The notes below the pieces were generated by a model that ran no database searches, was not told the DNA's origin, and saw only the letters and a list, made by a program, of their open reading frames with translations. Made by a program: the position numbers and the translations under genes. DNA of 59,399 nt. It comes from a virus. Shown here in pieces: positions 13,463 through 21,218 of this stretch. The stretch spans positions 1 through 59,399 of IMG/VR virus record IMGVR_UViG_3300013126_000036; one strand, 5' to 3'. The stretch's first letter is position 1. Every line of letters begins with the position of its first letter.

Positions 13463-14922
13463 CAATCAAATCCTTCTCCGTTAAGCAGGTCTTGCAAATC
13501 GGTGCTTTCAGTATAGGAACTCTCGTTCACAACTTCATAGTCTTCGTATATTTTCTTCTCATCGTTATAGCGGACTAGTGGAGGATCATAAAGAAATGCA
13601 GAACCAGTTATTCTATTTTTAGGAATTTGCAGCTGCATAATATTTTCATCTTCAGTTTCATCATGAGTTGCTAAACGTTTTTCTGTAATAAAGATAGTAA
13701 CCGCACACTTCTGCTGAATAGCCAATGATCCACCTGTGTCAGATTGTTGAACAACCTCTCTTCTTTCTTTCATTCTATTTGCATTTTCTTGTGCGGTAAT
13801 TATCAAAACGCAATTCATATCTCTAGCTAGCTTTTCTAGTCTAACCATCATTTCCTCAAACTCACCCCAGCGAGGTTTACCTTTGCCATTACCTCTAGTG
13901 AACATTGACTGTATGGTATCAATTATCAAAACATCTGGAACCTTATCAGCATGGCCTATTAAGTCTCTAAGCCAAAACTCTAGATCTTCAAAGTATGGAG
14001 TATCAGGATCATGCCTAACCATAAGGCGATCACCCCACTTTTCTAATCTAGATTTAAAGATAGATATGTAATCTAGTTTTTCTTTTTGTGACCACTTTTC
14101 CGACTCAGAATAAACATTCTTGCCTATTATTTGAGTCATCAATATTCTTTCCCAGTGGCCAACAGCTTCCTCAAAATTAACATACAAAACTCTATAGCCA
14201 GTATCTAGCCAGTGATTAGCTAAACATTTTGTAAAAGTACTCTTACCCTTACCGGATGGCGCAATGACTGCGTGTACAGCCCCTTTAAAGAACCCTCCAT
14301 CTTCAGTATAACCCATAGCTCTATTGAGAGCCTTAAACTGTGTAGGCATGAAGCTAGGTATGTCTAGTAGGTCATCAGCTCTAGACATAATATCTGAAGC
14401 TGTCGTAAGCTTATCAAATGGATTATATTTTATAGAATTTTCTAGATCTTTAATCTTTGAAGTTAGATCAGATATCCTAGAGGTATCTTCTTCTGATTTA
14501 AGACCTTTTTTATTAATTAATATTTGAAGCTCTTGCAGATAATTTATCTGTTTACGCTTGTTTGCTTTGTGTCTAATTAGCTCTAAAACAGATTCTTTAC
14601 TACCGACATCTATGCTCAATACATAGTCTAGCATTATTGCTAGACCAGTATCTCCGCCCAGAGCATTGTAAATATCCGTTTCAGATTGCAGCCAAACCTT
14701 AAAGGCGACAGGATCTACTACATCAAGTCCAGTAGCACGATGAAAACCAAGTAGTGCCTCATAGAACTCATGGACACCTTTTTCTCCATGAATAATTCCA
14801 ACTATATCACTCGATAGATTATCATTAAAGAATTGTACGGCACCTGGTTGCTTTAGACATAAAGAGAATGCATGATACTCTATTGGAGAACCCTCTAAGT
14901 CAGATACTTCTTCTGCGGTCAT
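13462..14922 (-). CDS. dnaB: Replicative DNA helicase (DnaB-like)
   Basis: 486 residues from ATG 14922. The N-terminal ~100 residues resemble the DnaB helical domain (LGFHRATGLDVVDPVAF, WLQSETDIYNALGG). A helical linker follows (~130-170). The RecA-like motor has Walker A APSGKGKST near residue 220, YVNFEEAVGHWERIL, and Walker B VLIIDTIQSM near 330, followed by the TAQENANR sensor-like block and QQSDTGGSLAIQQ. It unwinds DNA ahead of the phage polymerase. It overlaps the upstream HTH-nuclease gene by 23 bases, and its stop overlaps the next start. Confidence 0.93.
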   Translation of the reverse strand: MTAEEVSDLEGSPIEYHAFSLCLKQPGAVQFFNDNLSSDIVGIIHGEKGVHEFYEALLGFHRATGLDVVDPVAFKVWLQSETDIYNALGGDTGLAIMLDYVLSIDVGSKESVLELIRHKANKRKQINYLQELQILINKKGLKSEEDTSRISDLTSKIKDLENSIKYNPFDKLTTASDIMSRADDLLDIPSFMPTQFKALNRAMGYTEDGGFFKGAVHAVIAPSGKGKSTFTKCLANHWLDTGYRVLYVNFEEAVGHWERILMTQIIGKNVYSESEKWSQKEKLDYISIFKSRLEKWGDRLMVRHDPDTPYFEDLEFWLRDLIGHADKVPDVLIIDTIQSMFTRGNGKGKPRWGEFEEMMVRLEKLARDMNCVLIITAQENANRMKERREVVQQSDTGGSLAIQQKCAVTIFITEKRLATHDETEDENIMQLQIPKNRITGSAFLYDPPLVRYNDEKKIYEDYEVVNESSYTESTDLQDLLNGEGFD

Positions 14923-15556
14923 CAATTTTGGAACCTTTTATTTTTCTGTACAATTTCTTTTTGTACTCAGAGTTTTTCTTTTTAGCTTCTTGATACGCTG
15001 GATTAGAGCTTATAGATTTTTTATGGATTGGCTTTGAAACAAAATCAGTTTCCCTTATTGCCGTTAACATTCTATCATATACAGCTTGTTCTGTTAGCAA
15101 ATCGTTATATCTAAAAACGATCAAAGCTATTCCATTGTCTATACAGTATTGTGCTTTTTTCTCATCTCTTTTTTGAGCTTGCTCAAAGTCATATTTTGAT
15201 TCAAAAAATCTACTAGTATAATAGAAATGCTGTCGGCCGTGATACTCTGCTGCAATTTTATACTTGGGACAGAAAACGTCAAACTTTAACTTATCCCCTA
15301 TATGATGCTCATTGACAATTTCTTCACCAGGAAGAAGTTTTTTCATTATCATTGTTAAAGCAGTTTGTCCTCTAGACATTTTTTTTCTAGAGTTTTTTAA
15401 CCATGATAAGCCAAGGGAATTTATTTTCTTATTAACTTCCGATACAGATACATCTAATTGTCTAGCAATTTCGCTTACGGAAAGCGATGTATCAAAAAGA
15501 AGATCGGTAAGAAAATTTATGTCATCTTCTTCTATCTTTTTATATTGCTTACTCAT
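14900..15556 (-). CDS. HTH plus restriction-endonuclease-like (Vsr/DUF559-type) nuclease
   Basis: Protein of 218 residues. Residues ~8-55 form a helix-turn-helix (LSVSEIARQLDVSVSEVNKK). The middle carries a PD-(D/E)XK core of the Vsr/DUF559 kind: KLKFDVFCPKYKIAAEYHG with D and E positions, then RQHFYY, a long helix and ALIVFRYNDLL. The C-terminus is very basic. It could be a homing-type or repair nuclease; the HTH would provide specificity. It starts by ATGA overlap with the GT-D-like gene and ends inside dnaB. Exact substrate unknown. Confidence 0.75.
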   Translation of the reverse strand: MSKQYKKIEEDDINFLTDLLFDTSLSVSEIARQLDVSVSEVNKKINSLGLSWLKNSRKKMSRGQTALTMIMKKLLPGEEIVNEHHIGDKLKFDVFCPKYKIAAEYHGRQHFYYTSRFFESKYDFEQAQKRDEKKAQYCIDNGIALIVFRYNDLLTEQAVYDRMLTAIRETDFVSKPIHKKSISSNPAYQEAKKKNSEYKKKLYRKIKGSKIDDRRRSI

Positions 15557-16194
15557 GCAACACTTGCTGTTTGAGGAGTCTTGCTCAAACTTAATGTTTT
15601 TCCAAAATCCAATACCGACATGTTTAAGTTATCCCATATCTTAGAGGCCAAAGCTAAACCAAGAACACCGCAATCCATAATGCAGTAGTCGACTCCACCC
15701 TCAAACTCTGTTAGCTGGGCATATATGTTGTCTAGCTTTTCATAATAATTAGTATACGCAACATTGATTATGTGAGCGCCATTTCCAAAATGTTTTTGTA
15801 TTAGCTTCTTATCGTGAAAAGTAATAACAACACTTGGAGAATTCTTTACATAATAATTAACAGTTGAACTGTACACATCTTTATTGTTCATATAATAGTA
15901 TTCAAAGATATTGGAATAATAATAAGTTGCATTCTTATGTAAGCCTATCTTATAGTGCTTCCCATCTTCTATATCGGAAACTAAAGAATGAGATATAGCC
16001 TTCATCATCATGGGATCGTTATTTTTCAAGGAAGCAATTACGCTTTTTGCAAAATGCGAAGGAAAAGAATTATCAGAGTTTTTGCTTAATGCAATGATTG
16101 CTGACTTTGTGACGTTAATATAAGAAAACTTTTTATTCTTTTCAAGTGCCAGCGTAATATTTTTAATTGATTCAGCGGGATTAAGGCAGGTCAT
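15553..16194 (-). CDS. Possible GT-D-fold glycosyltransferase-like protein
   Basis: Protein of 213 residues. The C-terminal half runs VVITFHDKKLIQKHFG, HIINVAYTNYYEKLD, then VDYCIMDCGVLGLALASKIW and MSVLDFGKTLSL. This strand-helix series resembles the GT-D (DUF1792-type) fold, where a late 'DxGxxG..La..i' block is followed by 'DiG'. The N-terminal half is helical and unlike the family, and I do not see a clear DxD-type donor site. Context with a GT2 enzyme directly downstream supports sugar transfer. Good AGGAG ribosome-binding site before ATG 16194. Real gene: high confidence; family: low to moderate. Confidence 0.6.
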   Translation of the reverse strand: MTCLNPAESIKNITLALEKNKKFSYINVTKSAIIALSKNSDNSFPSHFAKSVIASLKNNDPMMMKAISHSLVSDIEDGKHYKIGLHKNATYYYSNIFEYYYMNNKDVYSSTVNYYVKNSPSVVITFHDKKLIQKHFGNGAHIINVAYTNYYEKLDNIYAQLTEFEGGVDYCIMDCGVLGLALASKIWDNLNMSVLDFGKTLSLSKTPQTASVA

Positions 16195-16206
16195 TTTTTC
16201 TCCTAA

Positions 16207-16899
16207 TTATATACCAAATGTGCCCCAGTCAATTAAGACTGGATTCTCGTCTAATATTGAATTGATGTGATTTGCGTTATGGAATTTACCACCATCTATC
16301 TCTGAATATCTTGAATATTTATCCTTTTTATCTGAGTCATTGATGTAACCCAGGTGCTGCATGACTAAACCGGAATTAAGCCACCAATTTCTTTGACGAA
16401 TCCAATCTCCTACATATGTGGGTTCAGAACCGCAAGCAAGCTGTCTATTTGCAAATCCGCCATTAGGAACAAATCTAAATATTCTCGAGCTATTGTTTGG
16501 TGCCCACAGTTTGTCAACCCGATATTGAGAATCGTTCCACATATGATAAAATCTAACATTGACAACATCATTTGGCGATTGAGCCAAAACATCTCTTATG
16601 GGCAAACCATTAACATGGTGTAGCATTTCATCGCAATCTATGGCAACTATCCAGTCGCCAATAGACGCAAACTTCTCTAAATTACCCCACGCAAAAGCTC
16701 TCAGCTTACCTTCGTGTACCCTAAACAGTGGTTCAGGACTTTGGAAAACTTCTGCGTATTTTGCAGCTATTTCCATAGTATTATCATCTGAACAATCGTC
16801 TGTAAAAATAATTTTATCAACTTGTGAAGATAATCTTTCTAGAACATCTTCAAGGAATCTACCAGACTCATTCTTACCTATCATCTGAGCTATTATCAT
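16207..16899 (-). CDS. Glycosyltransferase family 2 (GT-A fold)
   Basis: Protein of 230 residues. MIIAQMIGKNESGRFLEDVL is the usual first strand and helix of cell-surface GT2 enzymes. IIFTDDCSDDNT near residue 30-41 binds the nucleotide, and AIDCDEM at 87-92 is the DxD-like metal and sugar-nucleotide site. A tryptophan/tyrosine-rich C-terminus probably binds acceptor. It transfers a sugar from a nucleotide donor to an unknown acceptor: DNA base, virion protein or lipid. It lies just downstream of the terminator at 16916-16950 and has only a weak ribosome-binding site, so its transcription may depend on read-through or an unseen promoter. Confidence 0.85.
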   Translation of the reverse strand: MIIAQMIGKNESGRFLEDVLERLSSQVDKIIFTDDCSDDNTMEIAAKYAEVFQSPEPLFRVHEGKLRAFAWGNLEKFASIGDWIVAIDCDEMLHHVNGLPIRDVLAQSPNDVVNVRFYHMWNDSQYRVDKLWAPNNSSRIFRFVPNGGFANRQLACGSEPTYVGDWIRQRNWWLNSGLVMQHLGYINDSDKKDKYSRYSEIDGGKFHNANHINSILDENPVLIDWGTFGI

Positions 16900-16915
16900 T
16901 AAAAATCCAATCTCT

Positions 16916-16950
16916 AAAAACAGCTTGAGGGGGATTGCTCCCCCTCAAGC
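16916..16950 (-). terminator. Strong intrinsic terminator after the 64-residue gene
   Basis: Perfect 12-bp stem GCTTGAGGGGGA / TCCCCCTCAAGC (16923-16934 and 16939-16950) with a TTGC loop, followed on the minus strand by CTGTTTTT. It lies 26 bases after the stop at 16977 and 17 bases before the GT2 start at 16899. Confidence 0.93.
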
Positions 16951-16976
16951 CACAACAAATACGTTTGCTGAACTAC

Positions 16977-17171
16977 TCAGCCGACGAGCTGATCGTGGGC
17001 CTGAACAGCCGAGATGCGCTCGATCTCAACGTCCTTGAAGATTACCTCTCCAGCAACGCCAACTGGACGACGACCAGTCGACATAGCAAGCTTCTCGGCC
17101 TCAGTCTTATTGTTAGCCTTGACGATTGCTGTTGTTGTTACTGTGAAATACTTCAACTTGTTATCTGACAT
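16977..17171 (-). CDS. Small 64-residue protein, probably highly expressed
   Basis: Starts MSDNKLKYFTVTTTAIVKANN; a beta strand, then helix (KTEAEKLAMSTG) and a second strand pair (VIFKDVEIERI) suggest a small ferredoxin-like fold, as found in several unknown phage proteins. Codon use is GC-richer than the neighbours (AAG, GTC, CTC, GAC), suggesting host-adapted, abundant expression. AAAGG precedes ATG 17171. A promoter candidate lies inside the upstream gene (17215) and a strong terminator follows, so it may be a separate transcription unit. No known function. Confidence 0.8.
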   Translation of the reverse strand: MSDNKLKYFTVTTTAIVKANNKTEAEKLAMSTGRRPVGVAGEVIFKDVEIERISAVQAHDQLVG

Positions 17172-17185
17172 TGTATTACCTTTCG

Positions 17186-17590
17186 TTAATTTGATGGATA
17201 ATTGGTTGCGATATATTCTATCGCATCTTGCATCGATGATGCAAGTTTTGTTGCCATATATTTCAAATAAACTCTATTTTTATTTGAATCGCAGCAGAAA
17301 ACTACTGCAGGCTGATTATTAAACTTAGCCCAAGCTAGTTCAAAATCAGTTCCTATATATGGGCGATCTTTGATCATATACTCAACAAGAAGTATATCGG
17401 CTCTACGTTGTAAAAACAAGTTTTTTTCAACAATTTCTTCTGGAGTTTCATATCCTGTATCGAATATCAAAGTTGGATCAAGAACGTCATAGCCATTCAA
17501 CAATAGCATGTCTGTTGCTGTTTTGCGCCAACTTCTACCGTATTCCTCTACGCCCTCTATGGCTCCTGATAAAAACACCTTAAGCGACAT
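17186..17590 (-). CDS. Nucleoside 2-deoxyribosyltransferase-like protein
   Basis: Protein of 134 residues. KVFLSGAIEG at residues 4-13, SWRKTATDMLLLNGYDVLDPT, a central RRADILLVEYMIKDRPYIGTDFELAWA block and VVFCCDSN match the nucleoside 2-deoxyribosyltransferase superfamily, with the conserved D, the GT-D/E residues and a Rossmann-like arrangement. It would move deoxyribose between bases or hydrolyse modified nucleosides, serving base salvage or modified-nucleotide control. The start overlaps the Pyr_excise-like stop, with AGGAG upstream. The 3' part of the gene also contains the promoter and inverted repeat described at 17215-17245. Confidence 0.8.
   Translation of the reverse strand: MSLKVFLSGAIEGVEEYGRSWRKTATDMLLLNGYDVLDPTLIFDTGYETPEEIVEKNLFLQRRADILLVEYMIKDRPYIGTDFELAWAKFNNQPAVVFCCDSNKNRVYLKYMATKLASSMQDAIEYIATNYPSN
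17215..17245 (-). promoter_or_regulatory. Candidate promoter with overlapping 8-bp inverted repeat (operator?)
   Basis: On the minus strand TAGAAT (17215-17220) lies 18 bases after TTGCAT (-35-like, poor), with ATG 17171 about 37 bases from the predicted start. The upstream part is an inverted repeat CTTGCATC-GAT-GATGCAAG (17227-17245, perfect 8-bp arms). It is within the coding sequence of the deoxyribosyltransferase-like gene, so codon constraint is an alternative explanation. Confidence 0.35.
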
Positions 17591-17999
17591 ATGAAACTCC
17601 TGGCCAATAATATTCTAAGTTATTTGGTTCATCAAAAAACTGCGAATAATATTCATGATCTTTACGAAGAAGATTTGATCTATGTGATCTATGGAATTCT
17701 TCATTGCCAAACCAAGCCGGCATTACTACTGTTCCTGGTTCTATTTCTTCAAAGTCCATATTATTCCTATATCCACGATTAATCCATTCACGGATAGTCA
17801 TATTCTGATAGAGCTTTAGCGCTGACTCATACCCTGTCCACATAAGTGTCACCGGATGATTGCGCCAACCTTTTGTTGGAGTGCGCTCGAGAAGTATGTT
17901 GAGAACCTGAAAAGTCTCTACACGCTGCTTCCCAAGACGTCTATAGTCCAATACTTCTACAGACTTTTGAAAATCTGCGTATGGTAGAAATGTTTGCAC
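17580..17999 (-). CDS. Pyr_excise / MSMEG_6728-family protein (pyrimidine-dimer glycosylase-like)
   Basis: Protein of 139 residues. The N-terminus QTFLPYADFQKSVEVLDYRR, then LGKQRVETFQVL, GWRNHPVTLMWTGYE and IREWINRGYRN, matches the family related to T4 endonuclease V (Pyr_excise) and called MSMEG_6728 in actinobacteria. If active it would excise UV pyrimidine dimers. The canonical T4 Thr2 nucleophile is not in the same place (here M-Q-T), so activity is uncertain. Translation starts at GTG 17999, one base after the TGA of the SNase gene, with AAGGAT upstream. Confidence 0.8.
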   Translation of the reverse strand: MQTFLPYADFQKSVEVLDYRRLGKQRVETFQVLNILLERTPTKGWRNHPVTLMWTGYESALKLYQNMTIREWINRGYRNNMDFEEIEPGTVVMPAWFGNEEFHRSHRSNLLRKDHEYYSQFFDEPNNLEYYWPGVSYVA

Positions 18000-18000
18000 A

Positions 18001-18399
18001 TCAATCCTTTTTGAATTCAGCGAATGTCTTGTCGCCTACACCAAAATATGCTCTGGCTAGACCGGAAGCTATTATAGCTTCATTTAGACACTCTCCTGCT
18101 TCATTCCAAACTTTTGCTAGAACTCTTCCATACTTTTCTTTCTTATCAATAATAGTTTCAATTTTGACTTTATGATTTGCTGCGGTTAGCCATTGGTCAG
18201 TAAATTCTTTTGCCGCTAATCCCATTTTCTTTTCTTCAACATTAGAAGTTCTGCTTTCAGGTGTATTAACTCCATATAAGCGAACTCTACCCTTTTTTAA
18301 GACGTCAAAACCAAGATCAATAATGATATCAAAAGTATCACCATCAACAACCTTTTTTACTTCAGCGTTATATATCCACGGATTTAATTTATCTGACAT
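18001..18399 (-). CDS. Staphylococcal-nuclease-like (SNase/TNase) protein
   Basis: Protein of 132 residues. VVDGDTFDIII (D19, D21), VRLYGVNTPESR (R40, E48) and KYGRVLAKVW (R92) supply the active-site Asp, Arg, Glu and Arg of micrococcal nuclease; the canonical Asp before T-P-E is Asn45 here, a substitution seen in other members. No signal peptide is seen, so it should act inside the cell, on host or phage DNA/RNA. AAGGAG is 6 bases before ATG 18399. Followed by the Pyr_excise-like gene and preceded by the cytosine methyltransferase. Confidence 0.88.
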   Translation of the reverse strand: MSDKLNPWIYNAEVKKVVDGDTFDIIIDLGFDVLKKGRVRLYGVNTPESRTSNVEEKKMGLAAKEFTDQWLTAANHKVKIETIIDKKEKYGRVLAKVWNEAGECLNEAIIASGLARAYFGVGDKTFAEFKKD

Positions 18400-19293
18400 T
18401 TATATCTCCTTAATTTGATTAACTATCCAATATATTACAGGGGGAACAGCCCCATTGCCACACATTTTATATCTAGCATTATCAGAATTATATTTACCAT
18501 CAGCTCTATATAGAGTATGATTGTCTGGCCAACCCATCAATCTTTCGCATTCTAAAGGTGTAAATTCTCTAACGCATAGACTATCGTTGTCTTCTACTAC
18601 AATTAAATTTTCCCCTCTACTTGAGGGCTTTCCTCCTTTGCCACCGCTTCTAAGGCAGCTAGCAATCTTTTCGGAAAAACACTCTTGTTTGCTAACATTC
18701 TTCTGAGAATTCCCCGAGCCGCTTTTGCTGACAGATAATATTTTTTCGGGACATCTTTGTGCTGTTGCATAATCGAAGACAGATATAAGGTATATTCTTT
18801 TTCTTCGCTGGGGCACTCCAAAGTATTGTGCATCCAGGACTGCCCATTCCGAGAAATGCGCCCCTGCTTCATCCATTTCGTAGAGGACTTGCCCAAAGTC
18901 GGCACCTGCGTTGGATGATAAGGCGCCCGTAACATTTTCCCAGATTGAAATTTTTGGATATTCTCCATTTGTTTTTTCTCTCATCTCTTTAATTATTCTA
19001 ATCGCCTCATAAAATAAAACAGATTGCTCTCCATTTAATCCAATTTTATTACCGGCACTTGATAAATCTTGACAAGGTGAACCAAAAACTATCAAATCTA
19101 CTGCGGGGAGATCATATCCATTAACATCTTTTATATCACGATGCTTTGGAACATTGGGCCAGTGATATGATAACACTTGTTGACAATTTTCATCAATTTC
19201 AACCTGAAAAGTGCACTGCAGACCTGCGCAGTCTAAGCCTATATCTATCCCACCAGCCCCTGTAAACAAAGAACCATAGCTTTTTATGGGCAA
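18400..19293 (-). CDS. dcm: DNA (cytosine-5-)methyltransferase
   Basis: Protein of 297 residues with the C5-methyltransferase series: motif I SLFTGAGGIDIGLDCAG (8-24), motif IV GSPCQDLSSAG with catalytic Cys74, motif VI ENVTGA, motif VIII QRRKRIYLIS, and motif X YKMCGNGAVPP near the C-terminus. It methylates cytosine in an unknown target. No restriction partner is adjacent, so it is an orphan enzyme, probably guarding phage DNA from host restriction or marking it. TTG 19293 is the likely start because motif I begins at residue 8 and no other start fits; it lies one base after the GT2 stop. The stop is just before the SNase start. Confidence 0.93.
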   Translation of the reverse strand: MPIKSYGSLFTGAGGIDIGLDCAGLQCTFQVEIDENCQQVLSYHWPNVPKHRDIKDVNGYDLPAVDLIVFGSPCQDLSSAGNKIGLNGEQSVLFYEAIRIIKEMREKTNGEYPKISIWENVTGALSSNAGADFGQVLYEMDEAGAHFSEWAVLDAQYFGVPQRRKRIYLISVFDYATAQRCPEKILSVSKSGSGNSQKNVSKQECFSEKIASCLRSGGKGGKPSSRGENLIVVEDNDSLCVREFTPLECERLMGWPDNHTLYRADGKYNSDNARYKMCGNGAVPPVIYWIVNQIKEI

Positions 19294-19294
19294 T

Positions 19295-20086
19295 TTAATC
19301 TCTTTCTATTCCAATGAAATCACAAGCTTTTCTAAATATATCTCTGCTGATTGGAAACTTACCATCTGCCTCACTTCCAACACTCGATGACTTATGCCAG
19401 CTGTGTCCTATAGAAATTGATCCATCATAAAAAACCTTATAGCCTCTATGTCTAGCGAAATAAGAGCACCAAGTTTCTTCATAATAATGTGGCGTAGGAA
19501 GAAATGCTCCCGTAGCGTATGGATACATTTTTCTATATTGCTCATCATTTGTTAGCGAATCCCAAACGCTTCGCCTAATAAAGTAAGCTGAACCAGAAAC
19601 AGTGACGCATTCAACTATGTCTCTATATAAAATATCATTAGGGTCGTGCTCTTTCCAGCCCCTATGCTTTGGAGCAACGTTAGACCCAACAATACCGGCG
19701 TGAGTTATGAAACCATTTTCATCTCTTTGCTTTGGCCCAAGAATATCTATAGACGTATTTTGCGAAAAAGAATCCATGGCTGCGCTAATAGAATAACTGT
19801 CCATCCACACATCAGCATTTAGAAGACATATGATTTCTGAACTACCCATAGCAGCTAGCTGATTACATGCAGCCGAATAACCTATATTATCATTAAATCG
19901 AACACCATCAATATGATATCTTTTATCATTTGATTTTATCCACTCTTGCGTGTCATCAGAGGAATTATTATCTGCTATGTAAAGGTTCCACTTTTTGTCC
20001 ACTAGATGTAAGTCATTATGAAGACAATCTAAAAATCTATTTAATAAATGCCTAGTATTATAATTGACAATACATAAATCAATCAT
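19295..20086 (-). CDS. Glycosyltransferase family 2
   Basis: Protein of 263 residues. IDLCIVNYNTRHLL, YIADNNSSDDTQEWI, GYSAACNQLAA and ICLLNADVWMD correspond to the nucleotide-binding and DxD-like parts of rhamnosyl/GalNAc-type GT2 enzymes; the later block SGSAYFIRRSVWDSLT and ATPHYYEETWCSYF is the acceptor half with the ED-like E-E pair. Similar in class to 16207-16899 but not a close copy. It lies just upstream of dcm, raising the possibility of DNA glycosylation, but virion or cell-surface targets are equally possible. Confidence 0.87.
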   Translation of the reverse strand: MIDLCIVNYNTRHLLNRFLDCLHNDLHLVDKKWNLYIADNNSSDDTQEWIKSNDKRYHIDGVRFNDNIGYSAACNQLAAMGSSEIICLLNADVWMDSYSISAAMDSFSQNTSIDILGPKQRDENGFITHAGIVGSNVAPKHRGWKEHDPNDILYRDIVECVTVSGSAYFIRRSVWDSLTNDEQYRKMYPYATGAFLPTPHYYEETWCSYFARHRGYKVFYDGSISIGHSWHKSSSVGSEADGKFPISRDIFRKACDFIGIERD

Positions 20087-20342
20087 TGATTACTCTTTCT
20101 GTATCCGTAACTGCAGTAAATGCACTCTGTGGACTCATACCAAAATCAACTAAATTAAGAAATTCATCTTCGGCGTACTCTATGGCGTTTGAACCGTAAA
20201 ATTCAGTTAACCGATTAAGATACTGTCCAATATTTGGTTGATTATTTTTTTGTACTAATTTCTTTTGAGAATTTAATCTACCAACAACTGATCCTATAGC
20301 AAACATCGCTAACAGAAACGCTGCTTTTTCACCATTCTTCAT
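20079..20342 (-). CDS. Small membrane-anchored protein
   Basis: About 87 residues from ATG 20342 (alternative ATGs at 20348 and 20351). An N-terminal hydrophobic segment AAFLLAMFAIGSVVGRL is followed by a polar domain (PNIGQYLNRLTEFYG, DEFLNLVDFGMSPQSAFTAV). The upstream in-frame extension lies inside the preceding gene and is rejected. One membrane pass with the rest probably cytoplasmic. No recognised family. It overlaps the GT2 start by 8 bases. Confidence 0.65.
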   Translation of the reverse strand: MKNGEKAAFLLAMFAIGSVVGRLNSQKKLVQKNNQPNIGQYLNRLTEFYGSNAIEYAEDEFLNLVDFGMSPQSAFTAVTDTERVIND

Positions 20343-20562
20343 ATTCATCATCTTGCATTTCGTGACGATTTTCATGAGCTTGTGCTCTAACCATATCGGC
20401 AACATCTTTGTAGTATTGCACATACTGCTCTTCTGCGTCCATGGAAACAAAATCATAAGTTTCCGCTATATGTAGGGCTACATCATATGGTATGACAATT
20501 GCTGTGTCGTCTACGTTTAATTTTAAACTAATTTTTTTCTTGTATGACTGCTTCTTACTCAT
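20329..20562 (-). CDS. Hypothetical 77-residue protein
   Basis: Starts MSKKQSYKKKISLKLN and ends in an acidic tail (MQDDEYEEW). Middle part VDDTAIVIPYDVALHIAETY looks like a small alpha/beta unit. Ribosome-binding site AGGAAG before ATG 20562. Overlaps both neighbours. No known family. Confidence 0.7.
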   Translation of the reverse strand: MSKKQSYKKKISLKLNVDDTAIVIPYDVALHIAETYDFVSMDAEEQYVQYYKDVADMVRAQAHENRHEMQDDEYEEW

Positions 20563-20761
20563 TGCTTTCTTCCTGATTATTTACCTTATGTATACTAATA
20601 CTATCTGTGTCTGGTTCAAATGTTATAAAAAAAACATTTTTATCATCCACTGAATAGCCTTCTGGCGGTGGACTTTCCATCGCAATCTTCTTAGAAGAAC
20701 AACCATATATTTGGCTATGCTCCTTGTAGACTAGAATATAGTTTAATTTAGCTGCTGGCAC
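20555..20761 (-). CDS. Hypothetical 68-residue protein
   Basis: Begins at GTG 20761 with GAGGT 5 bases upstream; 14-base overlap with the dCMP deaminase end. Sequence YILVYKEHSQIYGCSSKKIA and VFFITFEPDTDSISIHKV suggest a small beta-rich fold. Nothing recognised. Confidence 0.68.
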   Translation of the reverse strand: MPAAKLNYILVYKEHSQIYGCSSKKIAMESPPPEGYSVDDKNVFFITFEPDTDSISIHKVNNQEESNE

Positions 20762-21218
20762 TTTTTACCTCTATAGTTTGTACTGAACATTTTTCAAGGA
20801 AAGCCTTAACGTCATGCCAATTTGAATACGCATTGTCACGTATGTAGTATACAGTTTCAACTGTTGAATTTGCAATTAGTTTTGCGCACGAAAAACATGG
20901 AGGCCCATTTACATATAACTTCTTTGGTCTAGAAGAATAGTCTGAATGCAATAAGGCATTGGCTTCTGCGTGAACAGCTATGCAGTTATCGTATACTGAT
21001 CCATTGGGTGAATTTTCTAAATATCTTGGACAACCACCATCTTCACAATGAGGCAATCCTCTAGCGCCACCATTATACCCCATGCCTATAACGTGTCCAA
21101 TATCATCGACCAATATTGCTGCGTATTTCTTTTTGCCACAAGTAGAAAATATTTTAGATATCTGTATACACAAATTCATATACTGAACATCTTTTCTTGA
21201 CGCAAAGTCAATTACCAT
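20748..21218 (-). CDS. Deoxycytidylate (dCMP) deaminase family protein
   Basis: Protein of 156 residues. HAEANAL at 83-89 (zinc ligand His and catalytic Glu) and PCFSCAK at 107-113 (two zinc-binding Cys) are the cytidine-deaminase-fold zinc site; GMGYNGGARGLPHCED and the H/C residues around 57-63 match the extra zinc site and substrate loop of phage and eukaryotic dCMP deaminases. Converts dCMP to dUMP, the substrate of ThyX encoded just upstream. Starts 7 bases inside the small membrane gene. Confidence 0.92.
   Translation of the reverse strand: MVIDFASRKDVQYMNLCIQISKIFSTCGKKKYAAILVDDIGHVIGMGYNGGARGLPHCEDGGCPRYLENSPNGSVYDNCIAVHAEANALLHSDYSSRPKKLYVNGPPCFSCAKLIANSTVETVYYIRDNAYSNWHDVKAFLEKCSVQTIEVKSASS

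Noticed and set aside
20343-20456. Extension of the small membrane protein upstream of its hydrophobic segment
   Set aside because: The extra sequence is a shadow of the 77-residue gene; several ATGs at 20342-20351 fit better.
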